Shown here: piece by piece, positions 10,756 through 22,968 of the stretch
Position numbering within the stretch: the first letter of the stretch is position 1
Layout of the letters: every line of letters begins with the position of its first letter
Source: Rhynochetos jubatus
Taxonomy: Eukaryota; Chordata; Aves; Eurypygiformes; Rhynochetidae
NCBI GenBank assembly: GCA_027574665.1
Contig: CM050666.1
Location: 9,858,001 to 9,922,000, forward strand
Reading direction: 5' to 3'
DNA length: 64,000 nt
Notes under the pieces: model-generated
Database searches by the model: none
The model's input: only the letters and a program-made list of their open reading frames with translations
Told to the model about the DNA's origin: nothing
Program-made: the position numbers and the translations under genes

Positions 10756-13700
10756 TCTTCTGCCTTATTGATGTACAACTGTTGCAGGACTAGAATTGAA
10801 AACCCCAGGATGAGGAGGAATGTGAGTAGAGGGGGCTGATTACCCATGAGGACTTTGACCAGCACAGTGAGGTTATGTTTTTCCTGTGTGAAGAGTCCCT
10901 TCTTGTTCCCCTTTGGCTACAGCTGTCACAGAATGACTATAGGTGGGAGTTATCAGATAGGAGAGGGGACAATGTTGTTGGCAGGGTTTATCTGGAAGCT
11001 TATGTGGGAAACTGTCCTACGTTGTGTGTGAGATTCAAGAAAACCCCTGATGGAGTGAGTGTATAGCTTTCTGGGAAAGTTCTGCATGAGTGGGACTCCA
11101 GTCATGGCCCCATCCATCGCGAGTCATGGCTCTTATCTCTACAATGCATGGAAGACACAGTTTTTGAAAAGGCCCTAGGTGATTTTTTTTTCTTTCCTCC
11201 TACTCTGCATATGTGTCAGGAGTTGCTTGGAGCAAGCTATGTGTTTGTTGGTGGCATGTGAAACAGTATCTTCCAGGAAACTTCAGAAAAAATTTTATGA
11301 AGTGTAGTAATAAAAATATCCATGTGGTGCAGCCCATGCAAAATAACACTTTTGGCTGGGAGCAGTATGTACGGTTTCTACAGTGCACAATTCTTCCCCA
11401 AGAAACCCTTGCAGATGGATTTCATCTCCCTGGTATTTGAATATCCATTACATAACCCCAGAAAGCTTTTCTAGGGGTACTTGTAGAAGTACTTATCTGT
11501 GACAGACCTATCCAGCTCAGATCAGGGGCTGCTCTGTGCTGAGGTTGGCCCTGCCAGGTTGGATCTAGCCCAGTGCTTCTGGCTTCACTCCTGGAGAGAC
11601 CCCAGCAGTCACGCTGAAGCAGTTAATTGGGGGCTGTGGGCCCCAACTGCAGGGCTGGAGCTATGTGGGCGGTGGTGGTGTGGGAATCTGCCCAAGGGGT
11701 GGCAGGGAAAATCCTGCCAGAGAGGCTTTGCTTCCTGGGAGGACTCTACCAGAGGGATGATCTGGACCACCTTTGAAGAGAAAAGAAAGATTAAAATACA
11801 CTCATGATATATCAACTAATTAATAGAGCTCAGATATGGGTTTTGCTTTGTAGCTTCCGCCGCCGTGCTCTGTAAGGAGTTTGCTACACGCTTGATAAGA
11901 ATCCTCCTGTGGCGGCAAGTACCTTGCCTTTCTGCTGGGGTTTTGAGGTCTTTCGATATAAGGTTGGACAGGATATGAGCAAGGGTAGTATGCCCAAAGG
12001 ACAAACTGGGCAGTTCTTCAGAGTTGGCATTTCTAGATCTGATGAGGGATCACATGCAAATTATCCCTAATGAATGTTAATTATGGGATGAGTTACATAT
12101 TTTGCTTGATTCCTTTTTGGCAGCTTGTGCAACTGTGTTTTTATATACCTGGTACTTGAAACGTTTGATTTAAAAAAAATTATAATCCTCCGTAATTACA
12201 ATTACTTTATTAAAAGTTGCAGGGCTTATATGATCTCTGTAGTAAAACGTTATGAATTCTTCTATCTAGACAGTGATCTCCTGGCTCTTTATCCAGAAGA
12301 GCAGTGCAGTGTTTGCTAACCACTCATGAGTTTACTTGCCAGCCTTTCCCAGTTTGGATCCCATGATTTTTAGTAAATGGAGATCATGAGGACTGAATAT
12401 TTTTCCCAGGATGTCTGTGAGTGGAAGTCCAACTGTCAACTTGACTTAGCCCTGATGATTGACATTGGAAGTAGCTTCCCTCTGTACAGCTCAGCTTCCC
12501 GTGGTTTGCATAATGAGCAGCTTGGACATCAGCGGAGGATTGCAGAGCAAAACTCCAGTGGAGATTTCCCCTGGTCCCAGGCATGGGGTGTCCCCAGGAT
12601 GCAGAGGCAGTAGGGACCTCCTGCTCTTGGTGTGGTGGGGAGCAGGAGGGGGCACTGTAGGAGGGTCTGAACTGCACAGTGCTGGGGTAGCCCAAGCTCC
12701 AGTGGGTGCTGCTCCCAGCCCTGGTTTCCTGAGCTTTGTGACAGTCCCAAGCTGTGGGTCTGCTGAGAGCTGGGATGACTCAACTGTCAGCTGGTCAGAC
12801 AAGATGTCCTGCAGTTAAAGCCCTTTTGTGTCCAGACTCCAAAGGACTGGAAGGCTCAGGGTGCCCTTTGCCTACCATTTGGGGACCGTTGCTTTGTATC
12901 ATGGCCTTATCCTTGGGGGTGGGCAGGAGGAAAGCTGCTCTGAGATCAGCATCTGAGACAGGAACAGGTCATCACCCAGCCTTTCAGTGAAACCCCTTCT
13001 AGAAAGTCTCTGCTCCAAACTCTTGCTGTTTTTCTGTTTAACTCTGTGACCCGCAAGGGCCCCAGCTGTGCTGGCTTAACCCAGCTTATTTTTGTGGTCT
13101 GTTTCCTTTTCATAACCCATCTGGAGGAACATCTGACTTTCTCAAGTTCTTCATGATGAACTTGTCGTCTGCGGCTCTGCAGACAGGTCACGCGTTGTGT
13201 TTGGCAGCGCTGGTGACGATGAACGCACCAGCGACAGCAGCTCGGAGCTCTCGTGCCCGTTTCCACTGGAGCTACAATTGCTGGCTCCGTGACAAGTTTC
13301 CTGTCCTGACTCAGAGTTGCTGAGTCATTTTTAATTTTATCTCCCTTTGAAGGGAAATGGCATTTGGTCTCAGATTTCTTTTGTTATTATTTTTAACGTA
13401 TCACAAGGTTTAATAAGTTTTGGTTCACACTTTATTTTTGCTATTAACACTCTTCCAGTTTCAGGCTGGCTGCTGCAACAACATAATTGCGTGTTAGGCT
13501 CTGAGCTGGAGTAACTGTTGGAGTCTTTTGATACAGCAATTCCTGTCTGTTTTTCCTCACCTCTGGCCAGTGACAGATGATATGGGGAGAGGTATAAAAC
13601 CCACACAACAGATCTATCCAAAATGTGCACTCAAAGGAAGTTTATTCCCTGAAGTGGGAGGTTGTGTATCCCTTATGTGCTTTTGTGCTTCTGAATTGCG

Positions 13701-15080
13701 CTGCTGATTTTTGCATTTTAGCAACGTTCAAAACTTGTACAGATTTGGCCTTAAATGAATTATCCAGTTCACGCACAGGATCTTCTGTGTGCTTGGATTT
13801 ACAAAAGCAGTAATGGTGAATGGACTTTCTATTGTCAATTGGCTGGGAGAAAACAGTAAAAGCCTGTTCAGATGAGTCTTATCTGGTGATTTGGGGCACT
13901 GAATTTCCACAGTGCTGTGTTACTGCCAAAGGGTGCAGTGCTGGAGCTCAGTGAGTGAGTGGAAAGACTTTCTTGGTTCAATGAACCCTGCATCAGGCAC
14001 ATAAAACTAAGTCACTTCAGGAAGCCACTGCGGAATGTACCTCTCTAGTTCAACATGGTATATTTTTCAAATAGCAGCATTTTTCTTCTTTTTGTTAGCA
14101 TTCGGGCATAAGGCACTGAATTCCAACTCCCTTTGGGCTTGTAGCTGAGATAAGGTGGGTAGGTTTTACTGTTGCTCTCAGATAGCAGGTAAACTGCTTG
14201 AGATGTTTAAATTGGGAATATGCTAAGTGTTCAGGAGTGAAGAGCTCTGAGCTCAAGGGAGGGTGCTTAGGAAGTGGAATAATTCAGCAAGCAGCAAAGC
14301 CAGAGGCTGAGCTCTGCCTCAGCTCTAATGCAATGCCAGCTGGGGGCAGAATGAGGAAGAATGGTACAAACAGCGGATGGAAGGAACAGGAGACAGTGAC
14401 AGCCAAGGTGAGAGCATCTGGGGATGAGGAGAGCAGGCTGGCTCAAGCCCAAGGGACTTAGGTGCCTCCCAGACCATCGAAAGCTGCCGAAAGCCTGACT
14501 TGGCTGCCAGCTTCCCCTTGTCGTACCTACACTGAGGCAGACAGTGTGTGCCAGAGCACAAGTACTGTGGGTGGGAGCAGAATCAGGCCTCTCTTGGAGG
14601 AGGCCATCTCCTGCTGATGCTGGCTGGGGAAAGCTTAGCGCATCCCTATCAGCCAGGATTTTAATGGCTTTGAAAGAGCCACTTCTGTGCGGCTCCGAAG
14701 CCCCGGCACGGTGAGCGATGCTGCCGCATGCTATGGCAATACTCACACAGTGCCTGGCTACCTGCCAAGAGCAGCAGCAGCAGCTTTTCTTTCCTGGCTA
14801 ATCGCTGATAAAACAGGAAGACCTTGATCATCCCTTTTGACATGAATAACGATGTTATCTCCTGTGATGTATGACCCAGAGCCAGATAATGTCCTCTGGC
14901 AGGCCTTTTTTCTCATGAGATGTAAAATACAATGATTATGTTACAAGGGGGAGATAAAGTGGCACAATCTTCACTAGTTCAAATAACTAATTGAAGCAGG
15001 AACTAGTGGAAATGGCTTCCTTTGTTCCCTGGCCATTGTTGATATAACAGTGCTTATAATGAAAGCTGAAACTGTTGCCC
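10756..15080. other. Noncoding DNA, no gene seen
   Basis: No gene recognised. Frames around 12384-12818 overlap on both strands and look random. The 159-codon minus-strand stretch at 14267-14746 lies in a moderately GC-rich segment but has no identifiable domain. A small CpG cluster lies at about 13165-13262 (GGTCACGCG, GACGATGAACG, TCTCGTGCCCG), and a short CAG run lies near 14769-14782. Neither supports a gene by itself. Confidence 0.55.
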
Positions 15081-15098
15081 TTTTTTTTTTTTTTTTTT
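15081..15098. repeat. T18 homopolymer
   Basis: Eighteen consecutive T, followed by a further C/T-rich stretch to about 15180. It could be the eroded tail of a reverse-strand retroposon, but no element body is recognisable next to it. Confidence 0.9.
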
Positions 15099-15904
15099 CT
15101 GTCTCTATTTTTTCCCTTTTAAACTCAAGTGCCTTCGCTTCTGCTTCCCCCTCCCTGTTTCCCTGCGGGAGCTGAGGACAGTGGTGATTTCTAGCAAGGG
15201 GTCCTGTTTTCCAGCAAGTCTTGTGTGTGAGTGTCAGGAGGATGAAATCAATAAGTAGCTCTCATTCTTTGTTTCCCTAGAGGACTTTAGAGAACAGAAA
15301 AATTGAGACCAGTGCTCTCCAAACCATAATTACACTTTTTTTTTAATTTTATTTGCTTTCATTTTTGTGAAAGCAACCAACCTAATTACCTGGCAGGGAT
15401 GGTCACTGGGGTATATTGATATTTCAGTGAGTGTACAGTACTTCTCACAACTGAGTTCAAATATTTAAAAAAGCACTCCATCCCCCCAGCCTTCAAGTAG
15501 GTTGGTGTAAAAAGCAGGAGGGGTAGTGGCACAGCTTTATACAAGGAATGATACTGCACAGCTGTGGTACATAATGATTAAATGTGTTGGGAGGCTTGGT
15601 GGTAGCTTGGTCTGGTTGCTAGAAAAGGTGGGATGACACTGCCTTTCCTTCCAGGTGGGGCAAATGAGATGCTTTGGACTGAAATTGGCTTCAAATATGA
15701 AACAAGGATTTCTTGCTTTAAAAAAACCGAATGTATTTAAGATGACTTAGTAATGTCTACACTACATAAAGACCTGCATTACATATGAGATTGCTGTCAG
15801 AGGCTATCTACTGTGGCTTTACAGCTGTGGTGGGTGTTGCACTGCTGAGGAACAGGCTGTGCTCTGATGACTTGATAACCTGGACAGATGAAGTCAATAG
15901 AGAC

Positions 15905-15960
15905 GTATCCTATTGTGCATCAGAGAGACACAGGGAATTTAGGAGACTTGCTCATATTCC
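15905..15960 (-). mobile_element. Ancient MIR-like relic
   Basis: CAGAGAGACACAGGGAATTT followed by AGGAGACTTGCTCATATTCC resembles the reverse strand of MIR-type SINEs (gaaactgaggcacagagaggttaa, gtgacttgcccaaggtcac). Only about 50 bases can be followed, and the similarity is weak. Confidence 0.35.
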
Positions 15961-16792
15961 TAGATGACTAGAGCAGTCTCATAATAAGATTAGACTTCAG
16001 CTCTTGTGACCCCAGACCACTGATGCTGTGCTATCTGATGTCTCTCAGAATCACTAGACTTTAATCTTATCGTGATTCATTTTATAGCACTTTTAGAAAA
16101 ACATCTGGCTTGTGTGACGCAGACTTGTTCCAGTTCTTTTTCCTTGGATTGTAACCTCTGCAAAGCCAGAGGGTCTGCAGCTGATGCTTTCTTCTTCTTT
16201 GGGGTCCAATCCTGTAAAGCTCAACTGCCACAAGCTCCCACAACTGCAGAGCCCGGAAACCTTGCCTCGAATCCAAATAGGTGAGGAGAAGCTCATCCTC
16301 AGCTGGCTGAAAAACTTTAACTGTGTGCCTGGGCTTTGCAAGGCATTTGAATGATCCAACTTAATATTTAATTGATGGATGATATAGATGTAAAATCTCA
16401 TAGTTTGCCAAAGTGCTATGAAGCCTTTTGCCTCCAAGTTATGTGCAACTGTGGAGTCTTTCATGTGACAACTGGATTTGTGGTCTCTTTGGTAGGAGTT
16501 GTTTTTGTTAGAGCTGTAGAAGGATGTTTTGACTTGCAGGTACATCCTCAGCTTGTTTGCTTCCAGATGCCTCTCTTGATGCATCCTTTTTTGACCCATG
16601 TGGAGGGATGCTGACAGCCTCTTCCCAGCCAGCAGTAGCCACCCATGAGCGTGGGCTGCTTTGGTGTCTGTCAGACTCCCTGCTGCACGGTTTGTGTTAT
16701 TTGCTGTGCATTGCCATGTTTGTGTTGCTGTGCTGCTTGTTGCACCTTACCCAGTGCTTGTTACTGGTGTTTCCTTACCCCAGTGCTGGTAA
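15961..16792. other. Noncoding DNA, no gene seen
   Basis: A 168-codon minus-strand open stretch (16093-16599) is the longest frame here, but it has no recognisable domain, no codon bias and no convincing splice sites. I treat it as chance. The sequence is otherwise unique-looking. Confidence 0.55.
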
Positions 16793-16964
16793 GGAGGTCC
16801 CCAGAGAAGCTGTGGATGCTCCATCCCTGGAAATGGTCAAGGCCAGGCTGGATGAGGCCTGGAGCAACCTGGTCTAGTGGAGGGTGTCCCTGCCCGTGGC
16901 AGGGGGGTTGGAACTGGATGATCTTTAAGGTCCCTTCCAACCCAAACCAGTCTGTGATTCTATG
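16793..16964 (+). mobile_element. CR1 LINE, 3'-terminal fragment
   Basis: The plus-strand CR1 tail can be read in order: GGTCCCCAGAGAAGCTGTGG, ATGCTCCATCCCTGGAAATG, GCCAGGCTGGATGAGGCCTG, GAGCAACCTGGTCTAGTGGA, GGGTGTCCCTGCCCGTGGCA, then ATGATCTTTAAGGTCCCTTC and a final GTGATTCTATG, a remnant of the terminal octamer repeat. It is one of the least diverged copies in the window. It is truncated well before ORF2. Confidence 0.95.
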
Positions 16965-17199
16965 CCTGTGCCTGCCTGGACCAGCTGAGGACCAGGAGCT
17001 GGCAGGAGAGCGATGAACCACAGGGCACCATGGTTCAGAGCAGGCTGGGTGAAGGGGTGGGTGAAGCAGATGCAGACCAGACACTGAGTGGATTCAAAAA
17101 CCCCTTTGAAGCTGAAGTCAACCTCCCAAAACACTGTTGAAAATGGTGAGAGAAAGCTCAGGCTTGGGCCAGACCAGGGCACCTGGGTGCTATTTTTGA

Positions 17200-17320
17200 C
17201 TGAGCTACTGTGTGACCTTGAGCAGCTCACGGCACCTCTGAGTCATAGCTCTGCTTCCCTAACTGCAAAATGAGTGGTACAGTAACACCTACTTCATTCA
17301 CAAGGGTATCATGTGGTACA
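17200..17320 (+). mobile_element. Ancient MIR/CORE-SINE-like relic
   Basis: GAGCTACTGTGTGACCTTGA, GCAGCTCACGGCACCTCTGA, GCTTCCCTAACTGCAAAATG and TAACACCTACTTCATTCACA follow the MIR SINE order (tgtgtgaccttgggcaagtcac, ttaacctctctg, tcagtttcctcatctgtaaaatg, ataacacctacctcacagg). It is the best preserved of the ancient SINE relics in this window. Confidence 0.65.
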
Positions 17321-20300
17321 ATTTTGTAATTAATTGAATGCAGGAAAACATTTTTTTCTGTGACGTGAAGGCTGCACTGCAATGGTCTGATCCTCCTAAT
17401 GCTTACTTGCAGGCTGGGAGCGTGGCAGAACTCATTGACTTCCAGAGGGTGCTTTGTTTCCCGTAAGTGCAGGAGGAAATATTTGCAAAATTGGGACCCC
17501 TGTGCAAAGTTTTACGAGTTACCACATGGCCACTGTGCAAATCAATTACTGTAGCAGGTCTGTAATGAGACTAACTTACAAAACAGTTACTGATTCTACA
17601 GCAACTTGAGCAGATGCCAAAAAATGTGGCCAATAATTAGTGACCGGCTGACAGACCCAGGGTTTCTCTGCAGCGTTTGTTCAGTGCACGGTTCACAATG
17701 CAGCTGATTCTGGAGATGGTCCCACTCACCAGGTCAGAATAGCTGTTGTTTTTCAGAATATTTGCTTCGTGTCAGTCTTTATTAGAATCCCAGTTTAAAA
17801 CCTTTCAGGTGTAAGTATAAAGCTTAAAAGCTTTTCCACAGCTCCACCCTTAAGAATGGGTTTAATCCTTTTAACAAAGCTCTGATCTGACAGTTTATTT
17901 TGCTCTAGGCTTTAGCTTCAGTGGTTGCAGCCAAAACCTGACAAGTTCTTCTTGTTAATTCTGAATGTATTATCCTGTGACAAATGTATCTCCCACTTAT
18001 ATGTGACACTGAGAATGAAATGCATATGATCAAATTTCTTATAGCTGGAGTGGGGCTGGTTGTTAAGAACATCTCCATATCTTTGCAGTATGACAGTCAA
18101 TCCAAACCCATTCTTTTTCGGCAGCATATCTCAGCCTAGTTTGGGACACTCATGATGGGTTGCAATCTGCTGCCATGCTCTGCAAAGATTAAAGAAAGGC
18201 TAAAAATAAACCTGTCATTTCCCCTGGACATTTTCTTGTGAAATGCAGAGAGATACGTCACTAGAATGCAAAATAAATTCATATGGAATTTTTTTATGCC
18301 ATGTTTTTTTAAGGACAGATGGAGTCGGTGTCGTTTCTGGTTTCTAAATACGGTGGTGTTATGTACAGCCTTCCACCTGAAAGCTTGTCTTGGAAGCCAA
18401 AGGAGAATAAAATGGATTTTTACAATAAAGCCAAAAAAGTTCTTAATTCTTATAAGTTTGCCAATATACAGGATGCAGATAATGTATTTGATGAACTCAG
18501 CTTCCTTCTCTGCTCATAATGTATTGGCATGCTGATAAAATTTATTTTCGGGAATATAGGCTGTGTCATGAGGTTGGGGTTTTTCTTTTTTTTTCTGTAG
18601 GATTGATCGTTTGCTAGTGATAAACACCTCCAGGAGGATGATGACTGTGTGCAGCAGACTGAGAGCCAGATCTCCGCCCACAGTCTGTGTGACCCTGTCC
18701 CCCACTTAACCTCTCTTCAGCTGATCTCCTCTTGCTGTCCGCTGGCTCTGTGTGTGACTGGGCCAGTAACCCTCTGACCAGCACCATCGCTATTTGCTCC
18801 CAGTCCTTTTGAGTTCCGTTATTTCTGTGCTTTTCCGGGGCCATGTCATGCTCCCTTGGAGGTTGGAGATAGCAGAAGATGCAGTGGGTTACTCACTTCT
18901 CTGAAAGCAACTGCATCTTTGAAGTGGCTGTCCCGACACCTTCCTGTTTCCTCTCCCCCTGGACAGTGCAAGGAACCGTGTGGCTTTTGCGAATAGATGC
19001 ACGGAGGAGAAATACTAATGGGCAGGATGTCTCTGGCCAACACTGGCTTCTGTCGCTGCAGTCAGAGGCGAGGGCAAGGGAGAAAGTCAATTTCCTGTTA
19101 AATTAGCTTGGCTGTTTCTCTAAGAAAGGTGGAATTTTAATGAAAGTGCTTATTAATGGATGAGCCCACAGGGAAGTGGATTTGTGGTGAGACCAGAATG
19201 TTATAAGGAAAGCCTTGCCCCATAAAAGGCCACAAAAGATGCTTACAGGACTGCACTTGGTCTGCTCAGCAATCAGCTGCTTGTACAGAGGGACAGTCTT
19301 CCTTTTCCCATAAACCATGCATTAAGGGTGCCAACTAAGTTGGTTCTTTTTTATATCAGTCACAAAAACAGTGGGAGGTTTAGTTCCTGTCAAACTTTAT
19401 GGGCCATTTACGAGAGGGCCTTCCCCAAAGTATTTCACAGGCCAAATAAAAATAAATGGCACTGAAAAATTTTATAACACAATGCACGAACTGTTGTGGC
19501 AGTGGGAAAACATGTGCCGGAGACCTCCCTCCCCTGCGCAGAGGAATTAAAATGGAATTTTAATTATTGCAACTTTTATAGGCTTTTTCGTTTTCAAGTG
19601 TTACTGTAGTCTTACGGTCACCTTTGAGAGGGAGAGAGCATGCCTTTATATAGAGATGAGACAACGAGGTGGCAGAGGTGCAGCTTCACTGCCCTGGTGA
19701 GGGGCAGCTGCTCCACAGGGAGTTGTGGAAAACCACAGAAGGTGGTGGATGCGAGGAGGGGAGGGTGATGACTTGCAGCACTGGGGGCCTGTTGGAGCTG
19801 GGGTGGAGGTCTAATGTGCTTGAGCATCTTGTCTGGATACTCAGATGTGGGCAGAGAGAGGCAGACATGGGCACACAAGTGCCTGTTGAGCCCATAATTC
19901 TGATTTCTCTAGAAAACTGGCCTTAAACCTGAGGGCTTGGTTCAAGCTGATGTGGCTGTGATCCTGCTGGGGTGGTACTTCTCCCTGTTACTTCACTTTT
20001 CTAGTGAAAATGTGAGGGCAAAAGGAAGAGGCCAATTTCTCTCACTGCTAGGACCAGATAAAGTATTCGGAGAGGAACGGTGTGGTTCAGCTTACAGTAA
20101 GAAGCCTGTTAACAGGAATAGCTGCAGTTCCCACCTTACAAGTTTTATCCTCTGCTCTGAGCTACGGGGAGGAAAACACTTCTGTCGGGGGAGGCAGAGG
20201 GGAGCAGCCCTTGTGAGTATTTTTAATAGAAGCGGGTTGAGCAGTCGCTTCGGCGGGAGCTGTCTCTGCTGACGGGTGTGCTTCACAGCTCGCTCAGTGA

Positions 20301-20644
20301 ACTGTTGCCCTGTTGAACTCTCTGTATCTCGATGTTGGATTTACCATACCAACAGCTTTATTGGAGGAGTGCAACAACAGCTTGCTTCTACGGGAAGGGA
20401 GAGGAACAACCTACCCCTCAGCAACCAAATGGGCAGCAAGTGAAGATGTTCTCCAAATAGTTTCTCTTCCCCTCTTGTGCACATGTTCTCGTCAGCCCAG
20501 CTGACCAGAGGTCAGGGGGTTCAGGCAGTAATGCTGTTACAACACTGCTGCTTCAGACTGCACGTTTGATAGGAAAACTTACAGTTACATCCCATTACTC
20601 ACCTTACAATTTAAAGCTTCTGCTATTTTGCTAATTTTTGTCCC
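17321..20644. other. Noncoding DNA, no gene seen
   Basis: No gene recognised. A 67-codon plus-strand frame at 18319-18519 begins right after a weak acceptor (TTTTTTTAAGGACAG) with ATGGAGTCGGTG and ends at a TAA. It is open and plausibly protein-like, but it is too short and too AT-rich to support a call. A segment near 18684-18720 (GTGTGACCCTG, CACTTAACCTCTCTT) may be another scrap of a MIR-type SINE. Confidence 0.5.
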
Positions 20645-20820
20645 CCATGAGGGTGATCAAACACTGGAACTGGGGCCCAGAGAAGGATGTGGGATCTCCA
20701 TCCTGGGGGATGCTCAGGATTTATGTGGACATAGTCCTGAGCAGCCTAATCTAAGCAGAGCTGCTCTGAGCAGGGGAGTTGGACCAGGGATCTCCAGCTG
20801 GGTCCCTTCCTTACGGTGTC
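20645..20820 (+). mobile_element. CR1 LINE fragment (diverged subfamily)
   Basis: GAGGGTGATCAAACACTGGA, ACTGGGGCCCAGAGAAGGAT, GGGATCTCCATCCTGGGGGA, GGACATAGTCCTGAGCAGCC and GAGCAGGGGAGTTGGACCAG match in order the 3' region of CR1 (agggtgatcaaacactggaacagg, ggcccagagaggttgtgg, ctccatccttgg, ggccctgagcaacctg, gagcagggggttggactag). It is an older and different subfamily from the 16793 copy. The last bases before 20820 are degraded. Confidence 0.85.
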
Positions 20821-22834
20821 ATGTTCTGGCTCTGCAGTTTAGGCTATTCAGACTTGGAATAGCTTGAATGATTTTGGATCTGTAGTCTTGCTGCCAGAGG
20901 GGTCTTGTCCAGGGCAGATGCCTCTCCCTGTGTCCTAACAGAGTCCTCTGTTCTTCCTCTGAGACACATCTTGCTATGCTGGGTCAGGAACAGGATTTGT
21001 GACTAGATGGATGTGGGGATCTGATTTAATCTGACAGTAAATAAGTTCCTCTGAGCCAGGGCAAGTCAGGACAAGGGTAAGGTCTGGATTCAGGTACTAA
21101 CCTTTTGATAAGGATGGATTTTAAATGGATCAAACCCAGAGAGTCCTTGTTTTAAGTATAAAATGAAGTTAAATGAACTTTCTCAGAGTGCAGTTGGTTT
21201 GTGACTGATGGTGAAATGCGCAGACAGTATAAAAAGATGGGGTAAAATCAGGAACATCTCTGAAACGTTACTAGAAAACAAAAAGACACTATATAAATTT
21301 GCATTTACTGTTGTTGGGGTTTTTCTGTTTGTTTGTTTTTAAGAAGCAAGCAAACAGTTTGTTTGGTTTTGACTTATTTTCATATCCTTTCTTGTTCCCA
21401 TCCTTTTCTGTACTTTCCACACACAAGATCTTCTAAAAAATGTGACTTTTCAAGCCTCTGTTAATTTGGCAGTCTGTTTTAGCAACACATCTGAGTGGTT
21501 CTCCTACTACTGACAGGCAGAGTTTCCATTTGCTGTGATGATATATCAGTTCTGGTTCAAAGTCAAGCTACCAAATGACAGGGCATGGCATTGAAATAAA
21601 CCACTGGGATAAACAAGGCTGTAAACCAGTGATCTCAAGAATCTTGCATAACAATGCAGAATAGGGAGACATTATTCCCCTTCCTCAAATACCAGTGACT
21701 TCATGATTTTGATTCAAAGCTTTAAGACAGGCTTACACTAATGTGGAAGATCTGAATGCTGTAAAACATAGAGATATCCAGTTGCTTTCTAGCTTGGGGA
21801 CAGGCTAGAAAAAAAAAAATACCAACTAGTAACATAACACAAAAGGCATTGTACTCTAGAAGTGACTAACTAGGTTCATTTAATTTTTAATTTGTTCTGG
21901 ATAACATCAAAGTAACAAAAAAACTGTTAATCTTCCTACTCTGAAGAAGACATCTGCTAACAAGGAAGTGTGAGGGAGGGAGACACCTATTAAAAGGTTT
22001 TAATTAAGTGAAAGTGGCAGTATTACCCAGGGAGAAAGTACTGCCTTCTATTCTTTAAGTGGTGTCTAGTTGAAGGCATGCAGTAATGCCCTGTCTGCCC
22101 GAGCTCTCCTCTGAGTTGGAGGAGTCTGTAGGGGTTAGTTAAGGGACATGTGCCATGGTGTTTGGGCTGTGATGTGCTGCTTAATGCTGCAGGAGTGTGT
22201 TAGGATTGGGGGACTGGTTGAGTGCTGAATGCTGCGAGTGAAGCTTGGTTAGGGTGTGGGCTGAAGCCAAACAGCTGCTGGTGCAGGGGGCTCAGCTGTG
22301 CAAAGAGCAACAACGGGCCCCAGTGAGCAGCACCATGTCTGGTGCCAGGTCTTCCTCAGCTCCCTGCAGGAGGTGGGAGATGGAGATGTCCGTTTATCCT
22401 GCTGTTTTCTTCTGCTTCCTACTAAGCTCATCATCTCCCTGGCACCGATACACAGAAGAAGGAAATTTTCCACTCTCTAAGATGGCCAATATTAACAGTA
22501 CATGAGAGTTTAGGATGTTCCTGCAATGCCCGTGCAGCCCCATTGACAAAAAAGGGCTGCACATCTGTAAGAACTGGGACTGCAAGAAGTGCCTGGATGG
22601 GGAGGTCACCTTCCTCCTCCTCGCTGCATGTGTGTGTTTGTGGGAGGAGACTCATCCTTCTGCCTGGGTTTACAGCCCATGGTCTTGTCTGCTTCTAGCC
22701 AGCACTTTAACCAGAGCAGCTACTGTTTTTTCTAAATCGCGGCATATATGAGTGGAGGATAAATGCATATTATGACCTAGCAGGTTTCCTAGTAAATAGT
22801 CTTCCTGCATGTGGGCTGGGTGCAACCAGGCAGC
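20821..22834. other. Noncoding DNA, no gene seen
   Basis: AT-rich unique-looking sequence with a GTTT-type run at about 21323-21342 and an A9 run at about 21811-21819. From 22080 on it becomes GC-richer. Open frames at 22245-22505 overlap frames on the other strand and show no domain. Confidence 0.55.
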
Positions 22835-22968
22835 CGTGCTCCAGCCCTCGTGCTCCAGCCCTCGTGCTCCAGCCCTCGTGCTCCAGCCCTCGTGCTCCAG
22901 CCCTCGTGCTCCAGCCCTCGTGCTCCAGCCCTCGTGCTCCAACCCTCGTGCTCCAACCCTCGTGCTCC
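22835..22968. repeat. 14-bp minisatellite, nine units plus a partial tenth
   Basis: The unit CGTGCTCCAGCCCT starts at 22835 and repeats every 14 bases through 22947 (nine full copies), then breaks off after CGTGCTCC at 22961-22968. The first seven copies are identical. The last two share a single G-to-A change (CCAACCCT). The unit contains no stop in any frame, so open frames run through it on both strands (for example 22770-23120 on the minus strand with a 14-residue period). These are by-products of the repeat. The reverse strand is G-rich. Confidence 0.95.

Noticed and set aside
16093..16599. 168-codon minus-strand frame
   Set aside because: Composition is random, there is no domain, and it overlaps other frames; treated as chance.
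18319..18519. Short ATG-initiated frame (66 residues) after a weak acceptor
   Set aside because: Too short, AT-rich and without partner exons. It reads plausibly, but this cannot be told from chance.
22835..22968. Possible CRISPR-like array
   Set aside because: The units are contiguous with no spacers, and the organism is a vertebrate; it is an ordinary minisatellite.
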